A DNA stretch of 64,000 bases from Fimenecus sp052169395 (GTDB lineage Bacteria; Bacillota; Clostridia; Oscillospirales; Acutalibacteraceae), in NCBI GenBank assembly GCA_052169395.1, contig JBQNCN010000003.1:124001-188000 (forward strand), read 5' to 3'. Both the position numbers and the translations under genes were made by a program. This document shows positions 58,688 through 64,000 of the stretch, piece after piece. The stretch's first letter is position 1. Each line of letters starts with the position of its first letter. The notes beneath the pieces are model-generated. The model searched no databases and was not told the origin of the DNA. It saw only the letters and a program-made list of their open reading frames with translations.

Positions 58688-61427
58688 AATTAAGTTCATC
58701 TTCTTTGTCTTTCAACATATGACAAGCTTTATATTTCTTTCCTGAACCACACCAGCACGGATCATTTCTACCAGGTTTGCTTTTTGCTCTTACAGGTTGT
58801 TTTTTTACAGTACCATCAGAACCTCCGGATGTTCCTGTAATCTTTGCGGTTTGTTCACGTTTCACATCATCATCAGTTCTTATTGAAATCTGAAGAAGCT
58901 GAGTAATTGTACCCTCTCTTATTCTATCAGTCATTTCATCAAACATATCAAACGATTCCATTCTGAATGCCACAACAGGATCTTGCTGACCATATGATCT
59001 TAAATAAATTCCTCGTTTAAGTTCATCCATCGCATCAATATGATCCATCCAATTGTTGTCAACATTTCTAAGAAGAACCATCCGCTCAGCTTCAGACATA
59101 ATTTCATTACCATATCTTTCTTGTTTTTCACTATAAATTTTATGAGCTTTTTCAATGAAATAATCTGAATATTCCTTCGGATTATTGTATGCACTTAAAT
59201 CATCATGTCCGGAAAGCCATCTAAACTTAAGTTTAAGTCCTGTAAGATTTCTTTCTTCTTCGGGAAGAGCATCAGGAAGATAGAATTTAACTTCATCTTC
59301 AAAATACTGATCCATCATCTTTTCAATTACAGAATGAATATCGGTTCCATCAAGTACCTGATCTCTCTGACCATATATAACCTCACGCTGTTTTGCCATA
59401 ACATCATCAAATTGCAAAACACTTCTTCTGACAGCAAAATTATTTCCCTCAACCTTTTTCTGTGCAGATTCAATAGAATTTGTTATAAGCTTTGATTCAA
59501 TAGGTTGTCCCTCATCAATAGAAAATGCATCCAAAACATTATAAAATCTGTCTCCTGCAAAAAGCCTTAACAAATCATCTTCTGCAGAAAGGAAAAATCT
59601 TGAGGTTCCCGGATCTCCCTGTCTTCCAGAACGCCCTCTTAACTGATTATCAATTCGTCTTGATTCATGACGTTCGGTACCTATAATATAAAGACCTCCG
59701 GCCTCTCTTACTCTTTCCGCCTCTTCTTTAATACCGTCCGAATATTTCTTTTTCAAAGCGGCATACTGCTCTCTTGCCGATAAAATCTCCTTATCATCAG
59801 TTTCAGCAAATCCTGTAGCTTCTGCAAGAAGCTCGTCAGTAATGCCGTGTTTTCTCATCTCAGCCTGTGCCTGAAAATCAGGGTTTCCACCTAAAATAAT
59901 ATCAGTACCACGCCCTGCCATATTGGTGGCAATAGTAACAGCACCGAATTTACCAGCCTGTGCAATAATTTCCGCTTCTTTATCATGATACTTGGCGTTA
60001 AGAACATTATGCTTAATGCCTCGCTTTTTAAGAAGCTTTGAAAGTTCCTCACTCTTTTCAATGGAAATTGTACCGACAAGAACAGGCTGTCCTTTTTCAT
60101 TACTTTCAACTATTGTTTCAATAATAGCATCATATTTTGCTTTTTTAGTTTTATAAAGAGAATCCGGCTCATCCGCTCTTATCATCGGCTTATTTGTAGG
60201 AACCTCGATTACATCAAGAGAATATATTTCTTGAAATTCCGCACTTTCAGTCATTGCAGTACCTGTCATTCCCGATAATTTATCATAAAGTCTGAAATAA
60301 TTCTGAAAAGTAATAGTCGCAAGAGTTTTACTTTCAGATTTAATCTTAACGCCTTCCTTAGCTTCAATAGCCTGATGAAGCCCCTCATTATAGCGTCTTC
60401 CAAGCATTATACGTCCTGTAAATTCATCGACAATTAAAACCTCATCATCCTTTACAACATAATCAACATCTCTTTTCATAACACCGATAGCTTTAATCGC
60501 CTGCTCGATATGATGCATAAGGTTTGAATTGTCGGGATCAGTCAAATTGTCAATCTTAAAATATTCCTCAGCTTTTTGAATTCCCGATTTTGTAAGTTGT
60601 GCGGTTTTGCCCTTTTCATCAACTATAAAATCGGCATCAGTTACTTCTTCCTCTACATTGAGTTTCTGATCAAGTTCCTTAACACTCTTCATCGTTAAAG
60701 TCTTTGCAAAAATATCTGCAATCTGATAAAGATCGGTTGATTTATCACCAACACCCGAAATAATAAGCGGAGTTCTCGCTTCATCAATCAAAATTGAGTC
60801 AACTTCATCCACAACTGCAAAACTGTGTCCTCTTTGAACTCTGTCTGAAGCATAAGCAACCATATTATCTCTTAAATAATCAAAGCCCATTTCATTATTT
60901 GTACCATATGTAATATCCGCATCATATGCTTTTCTTCTTTCAGCATTACTAAGATCGTGAATTATAAGTCCTACGGAAAGTCCCATATAACGATAGACCT
61001 TTCCCATCCAATCACTGTCACGCTTTGCAAGATAATCATTAACAGTAACAATATGAACACCTTTCCCTGAAAGTGCATTAAGATATGCAGGTAAAACTGC
61101 AACAAGTGTTTTACCCTCACCTGTTTTCATCTCTGCAATTCTGCCCTGATGCAAAATAATTCCACCTATAATCTGAACCGGGAACGGTTTCATATTAAGT
61201 ACACGCCAAGAAGCTTCTCTTACTGCAGCAAAAGCCTCTGGAAGTATATCATCAAGAGTTTCACCGTTTTTAAGACGTTCTTTAAACTCTTGTGTTTTAG
61301 CTTTAAGTTGTTCTTCTGAAAGCTTTGAATATTCTTCCTCAAGTTCTAAAACTTTTTTTTGAATCGGTGTTACTCTTTTAACTTCTCTTGACGAATAATC
61401 ACCGAACACCTTTTTTAAAAGGCCCAT
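58686..61427 (-). CDS. secA: Preprotein translocase ATPase SecA
   Basis: 913-aa motor that drives secretory proteins through SecYEG. Walker A MKTGEGKTLVAVLP near 104, DEAD-type DEVDSILIDEARTPL near 208, NMAGRGTDIILGGNPDF near 500, RGRSGRQGDPG, and a C-terminal zinc-binding tail GRNDPCWCGSGKKYKACH used for SecB or ribosome contact. GGAGG before the ATG, extended -10 promoter upstream. Length is in the usual range for the long form. Confidence 0.99.
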   Translation of the reverse strand: MGLLKKVFGDYSSREVKRVTPIQKKVLELEEEYSKLSEEQLKAKTQEFKERLKNGETLDDILPEAFAAVREASWRVLNMKPFPVQIIGGIILHQGRIAEMKTGEGKTLVAVLPAYLNALSGKGVHIVTVNDYLAKRDSDWMGKVYRYMGLSVGLIIHDLSNAERRKAYDADITYGTNNEMGFDYLRDNMVAYASDRVQRGHSFAVVDEVDSILIDEARTPLIISGVGDKSTDLYQIADIFAKTLTMKSVKELDQKLNVEEEVTDADFIVDEKGKTAQLTKSGIQKAEEYFKIDNLTDPDNSNLMHHIEQAIKAIGVMKRDVDYVVKDDEVLIVDEFTGRIMLGRRYNEGLHQAIEAKEGVKIKSESKTLATITFQNYFRLYDKLSGMTGTAMTESAEFQEIYSLDVIEVPTNKPMIRADEPDSLYKTKKAKYDAIIETIVESNEKGQPVLVGTISIEKSEELSKLLKKRGIKHNVLNAKYHDKEAEIIAQAGKFGAVTIATNMAGRGTDIILGGNPDFQAQAEMRKHGITDELLAEATGFAETDDKEILSAREQYAALKKKYSDGIKEEAERVREAGGLYIIGTERHESRRIDNQLRGRSGRQGDPGTSRFFLSAEDDLLRLFAGDRFYNVLDAFSIDEGQPIESKLITNSIESAQKKVEGNNFAVRRSVLQFDDVMAKQREVIYGQRDQVLDGTDIHSVIEKMMDQYFEDEVKFYLPDALPEEERNLTGLKLKFRWLSGHDDLSAYNNPKEYSDYFIEKAHKIYSEKQERYGNEIMSEAERMVLLRNVDNNWMDHIDAMDELKRGIYLRSYGQQDPVVAFRMESFDMFDEMTDRIREGTITQLLQISIRTDDDVKREQTAKITGTSGGSDGTVKKQPVRAKSKPGRNDPCWCGSGKKYKACHMLKDKEDELN

Positions 61428-61466
61428 ATTTTCCTCCGAAAACGGTATAGTAGATTTTTATGCGTT

Positions 61467-61475
61467 ATTATACCA
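61467..61475 (-). promoter_or_regulatory. Extended -10 promoter of secA
   Basis: The minus strand reads TGGTATAAT, an extended -10 (TGnTATAAT), 40 bases before the secA start. A TTGACA lies only seven bases upstream of TATAAT, so no well-spaced -35 is present for it. Confidence 0.5.
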
Positions 61476-61680
61476 TAATTGTCAAAAAAAATCACTACTG
61501 CAATATTCAAATCATAAACTATATATAAATTTTTTATCTGAAAATCTCATTTTTAATTCGTTAAATTTTATACAAATTTCTCGTTTTCGCCTGAAAATCC
61601 GTGTATTCATGCGGGCTTTACGCTCTCTTACTATAAAAAAATATATATTTTGGCGTTGTTTGTCGTTAATTTTGTAACAA

Positions 61681-61709
61681 TTGACAGAGTTTTTCTTTTG
61701 AGTTATATT
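61681..61709 (+). promoter_or_regulatory. Promoter of the FAD oxidoreductase operon
   Basis: Perfect -35 TTGACA, 17-base spacer, -10 TATATT, 57 bases before the start codon. Confidence 0.7.
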
Positions 61710-61766
61710 AATAATAATCAATGAAAAAGTTTGAATTTTCGACTAAAATTGTAGGAAGTGCATTAA

Positions 61767-63473
61767 ATGAATATTGCAACTATTAATAAGAATTTACAAA
61801 AAAAATTCGGAAACAATGTAAAAGCTTTCTTAGAAGACGACTGCATTGTTTTAAGAGGACAACTCGACAAATGGGATGATGTTATTTCCGCCTGTCAAAT
61901 GTCGGCAACAAAATACAGTAAAATCCATGTCGTAAATGATATAACATTTACAGGAGGTGCAGATGCACCGATGAGAATGCCGAAAATAAACGACAAAACT
62001 CTTGACGGCAAAACCCCCGATGTACTCATTATAGGAGGAGGAATTTCCGGTGTAAGTATTGCAAGAGAACTTTCAAAGTGGAAACTTGATATTATTCTCG
62101 TGGAAAAAGAACCAGACCTTGCACTTCAAGCTTCCGGAAGAAACGACGGAGAGGTCCATCCGGGAGTAGATCTCGGTAAAGGTTCATTAAAGCACAAGTA
62201 CATAAGAAAAGGAAATCAAATGTACGGCGATATATGCCGTGAACTGGATGTTCCATTTAAACGTTGCGGACAGTATGTAGGTTTCAAACAAGGATATCTT
62301 CGCCCTGTTATTAACTTATACAGCCTTTGGCGAAGACTTCACGACGGAATAGAAGACACTTGCACAATTTCAGGTAAAGAGCTTAGAAAAAATGAACCTA
62401 ATCTAAGTTCTGAATTTAAATTTGCGCTTTCAAATCCAAGTTCAGGCTGTGTATGTCCTTATGGTCTTACTATTGCTTATGCTGAAAATGCAGTTTCAAA
62501 CGGCGTAAATGTAAGTCTTAATACTGCGGTTAAAAGCATGACAGTAGAAAACGGAAAAATAAAATCAGTTGAAACTAACAGAGGTACTTTATATCCCAAA
62601 ATAATAATCAATGCAGCAGGAGTATTTTCAGAAGAAATTGCAAAAATGGCAAATGACAGATTTTTCTCAATACATCCGAGACGCGGAACAAACTCCATTT
62701 TAGACAAAAAAACAGGGAACTTTGTTCACCATGTTGCAACTGTTAAAGAGCTTAAAATCCACACAAAAAACCACTCTAAAGGCGGAGGAATACTTCATAC
62801 GGTACACGATAACCTATTGGTAGGTCCAGATGCTGTCGAAACCTACGAAAAAGAAAATACCGCCACAAAAAGAGAAAGTATTGAAACTGTTTTCAAAAAA
62901 CAAAAAATTACAATGCCCAAGCTTACCGAAAGAGATGTAATAACTTATTTTACGGGTATAAGAGCTCCTACATTTGAAGAAGATTTTATAATCGAAAAAG
63001 GAAGAAAAACAAAGAATATTATTCACTGTGCCGGAATACAGTCTCCCGGACTCACAACAGCACCTGCAGTTGCACTTGACATTGAAAAAATGACTGTTGA
63101 AATGATTTCAAAAGAAAAAACAATTATAAGAAATGAAAAATTCAACCCCAAAAGAAAAGGTGTTCCCGTGCTAAATGAAATGAGTGATGAAGAGCGCTCC
63201 GCCCTTATAAAAGAAAATCCCGATTACGGAGAAATGGTCTGCAGATGTGAAGAAATAAGCAAAGGTGAAATAATCGATGCACTTAATTCGCCTATATGCG
63301 TACCTACCATAGACGGTATCAAAAAACGTATTCGTCCGGGAATGGGAAGATGTCAAGGCGGTTTCTGCTCACCTACCGTTGCTCTAATCATTGCCGAATT
63401 TATGAATATTCCAGTATCCGATGTAAAAAAATGCTCTGAAGATTCTGTTGTTACTTTCGGTAAAACCAAATAA
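61767..63473 (+). CDS. FAD-dependent oxidoreductase, anaerobic glycerol-3-phosphate dehydrogenase (GlpA)-like, with BON-like and BFD domains
   Basis: 568-aa flavoprotein. Residues about 1-60 resemble a BON-type domain (VLRGQLDKWDDVISACQMSA). The FAD-binding DAO domain begins DVLIIGGGISGVSIARELS near 90, with ASGRNDGEVHPG. The C-terminal [2Fe-2S] BFD-like domain has Cys pairs CRCEE and CQGGFC (from about residue 490). The last two domains match clostridial GlpA-type enzymes that oxidise glycerol-3-phosphate. A second FAD oxidoreductase starts 15 nt downstream, as in the glpA-glpB/DUF1667 arrangement. Substrate specificity is inferred. Confidence 0.88.
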   Translation: MNIATINKNLQKKFGNNVKAFLEDDCIVLRGQLDKWDDVISACQMSATKYSKIHVVNDITFTGGADAPMRMPKINDKTLDGKTPDVLIIGGGISGVSIARELSKWKLDIILVEKEPDLALQASGRNDGEVHPGVDLGKGSLKHKYIRKGNQMYGDICRELDVPFKRCGQYVGFKQGYLRPVINLYSLWRRLHDGIEDTCTISGKELRKNEPNLSSEFKFALSNPSSGCVCPYGLTIAYAENAVSNGVNVSLNTAVKSMTVENGKIKSVETNRGTLYPKIIINAAGVFSEEIAKMANDRFFSIHPRRGTNSILDKKTGNFVHHVATVKELKIHTKNHSKGGGILHTVHDNLLVGPDAVETYEKENTATKRESIETVFKKQKITMPKLTERDVITYFTGIRAPTFEEDFIIEKGRKTKNIIHCAGIQSPGLTTAPAVALDIEKMTVEMISKEKTIIRNEKFNPKRKGVPVLNEMSDEERSALIKENPDYGEMVCRCEEISKGEIIDALNSPICVPTIDGIKKRIRPGMGRCQGGFCSPTVALIIAEFMNIPVSDVKKCSEDSVVTFGKTK

Positions 63474-63487
63474 GGACGCGTGTTAAT

Positions 63488-64000
63488 ATGAAAAATTATG
63501 ATGTAATAGTAATCGGTGGAGGTCCAGCAGGTCTTGCTGCGGCAATATCAGCAGATAAAAACGGTGCTTCCGTTTTACTTATTGAAAGAGAACACAGGCT
63601 TGGCGGAATTTTAAAGCAATGCATACACGACGGTTTCGGTCTTGTACGTTTCGGAGAAAAACTGTCAGGTCCAGAATATGCTGAAAGATTTATAGATGAT
63701 TTTGAAAAAGCAAAAATAGATGCTTTAAAACTCACCTTCGTTACACGAATTGAAAAAAATTCCGACGGAAGTTTCACTGTGGCGGTAGTAAATCGAAACG
63801 GTGTTGAAAGCTTTATCGGTAAGGCATTGATTCTGGCAACAGGTTGTAGAGAGCGTACCGCAAAGCAGGTATTCATTCACGGTACACGCCCTTCAGGAGT
63901 GTTTTCAGCAGGTACGGCACAAAATTTCACAAATCTTTTGGGAGAACTTCCAACAAAGAAATGTGTGATTCTCGGCTCAGGAGATATAGGGCTTATTATG
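63488..64000 (+). CDS. FAD-dependent pyridine nucleotide-disulphide-type oxidoreductase (partial)
   Basis: 171 codons, open to the right edge of the window. It starts MKNYDVIVIGGGPAGLAAAI, with a canonical Rossmann GxGxxG FAD motif, then ALILATGCRERTA (second FAD block) and GVFSAGTAQ, and a second nucleotide-binding motif is beginning at VILGSGDIGLIM. AAGGA lies ten bases before the ATG. Partner of the GlpA-like subunit; in related operons this gene is followed by a DUF1667 protein and glycerol kinase, which lie outside the window. Confidence 0.9.
   Translation, partial: MKNYDVIVIGGGPAGLAAAISADKNGASVLLIEREHRLGGILKQCIHDGFGLVRFGEKLSGPEYAERFIDDFEKAKIDALKLTFVTRIEKNSDGSFTVAVVNRNGVESFIGKALILATGCRERTAKQVFIHGTRPSGVFSAGTAQNFTNLLGELPTKKCVILGSGDIGLIM

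Larger units (their letters stand above)
61428..61766. other. Intergenic region between secA and the FAD oxidoreductase operon
   Basis: A 339-base divergent region. It contains the secA promoter near 61467 and the oxidoreductase promoter at 61681-61709. The middle 200 bases carry no reading frame with a ribosome site, tRNA, hairpin or repeat that I can support. Confidence 0.6.

Noticed and set aside
61512..61721. A 69-codon minus-strand reading frame in the gap after secA
   Set aside because: It has no ribosome site, and its low-complexity Lys/Arg/Ile-rich composition fits A/T-rich noncoding DNA. It also overlaps the oxidoreductase promoter.
63496..63876. A minus-strand frame of 126 codons near the right edge
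   Set aside because: It lies opposite the FAD oxidoreductase gene, whose plus-strand product has a clear Rossmann motif and continues past the window.
1..64000. CRISPR array, phage, insertion sequence or defence island
   Set aside because: No repeated spacer-length units, transposase or integrase motifs, or known defence genes were seen. Most unexplained genes are single, AT-matched and embedded among core genes.

Overview
The window is AT-rich chromosomal DNA from a low-GC, anaerobic Gram-positive bacterium, most likely a member of the class Clostridia. Supporting signs are strong GGAGG ribosome-binding sites, frequent TTG starts, a CIRCE/HrcA heat-shock operator, a long divergent PRPP synthetase, HPr with a regulatory serine, IreB, RqcH, KtrAB-type potassium uptake, a flavodiiron protein, and a DAP-type MurE. 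Gene content is almost entirely core. I see no phage, insertion sequence, CRISPR array or plasmid function.

Layout. 1-5300 (minus): xpt followed by a BMP-type nucleoside ABC importer, with the second permease cut by the window edge. 5466-9770 (minus): a lipid operon of acyl-CoA synthetase, PlsC-like acyltransferase and a membrane M28 peptidase. 9848-9951: tRNA-Val(GAC). 10104-10775 (plus): a lone NHL-like protein. 10800-15200 (minus): glnA, then rsmD-coaD-coiled-coil-rsuA, then nrdR with a probable NrdR box on its own promoter. 15300-16500 (plus): prs. 16540-20485 (minus): a membrane protein, ktrA-ktrB and xth. 20561-21352 (plus): a HAD phosphatase. 21388-23336 (minus): groES-groL under CIRCE. 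23492-29660 (minus): one long operon, fprA - membrane protein - valS - ireB - 129-aa protein - DUF3048 lipoprotein. 29786-30720: a frameshifted secreted amidase-like gene. 31019-38368 (plus): glycosyltransferase, an atypical ileS, then trmK-nif3-rqcH. 38381-41203 (minus): HPr, uvrC and a HAD phosphatase. 41400-56663 (minus): a compact division and cell-wall (dcw) cluster, mraZ-rsmH-ftsL-PBP-murE-murF-mraY-ftsW-murG-ftsQ, then ftsZ on its own promoter, a CNNM/CorC-like protein and a polysaccharide deacetylase. 57030-58533 (plus): a PHP-fold protein with a degraded metal site and an unknown protein. 58686-61427 (minus): secA. 61767-64000 (plus): the start of an FAD oxidoreductase (anaerobic glycerol-3-phosphate type) operon, cut by the right edge.

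How the genes work together. The dcw block makes lipid II from the UDP-MurNAc-peptide stage (MurE, MurF, MraY, MurG) and feeds the FtsW/PBP divisome organised by FtsZ, FtsQ and FtsL, but murD, murC, murB and ftsA are absent from it. The left edge couples nucleoside uptake to purine salvage. Several regulatory elements can be read directly: CIRCE, a NrdR box, a consensus glnA promoter inside the upstream gene followed by a leader hairpin, an FNR-like palindrome in the fprA promoter, and a 22-bp inverted repeat over the mraZ promoter.

No clearly new multi-gene system is evident. The observations most worth following are the PHP-fold protein that has lost most metal ligands, the IleRS with shortened HIGH and altered KMSKS motifs, the acyl-CoA synthetase/acyltransferase/membrane-peptidase operon, the frameshifted amidase-like gene, and the glnA leader.
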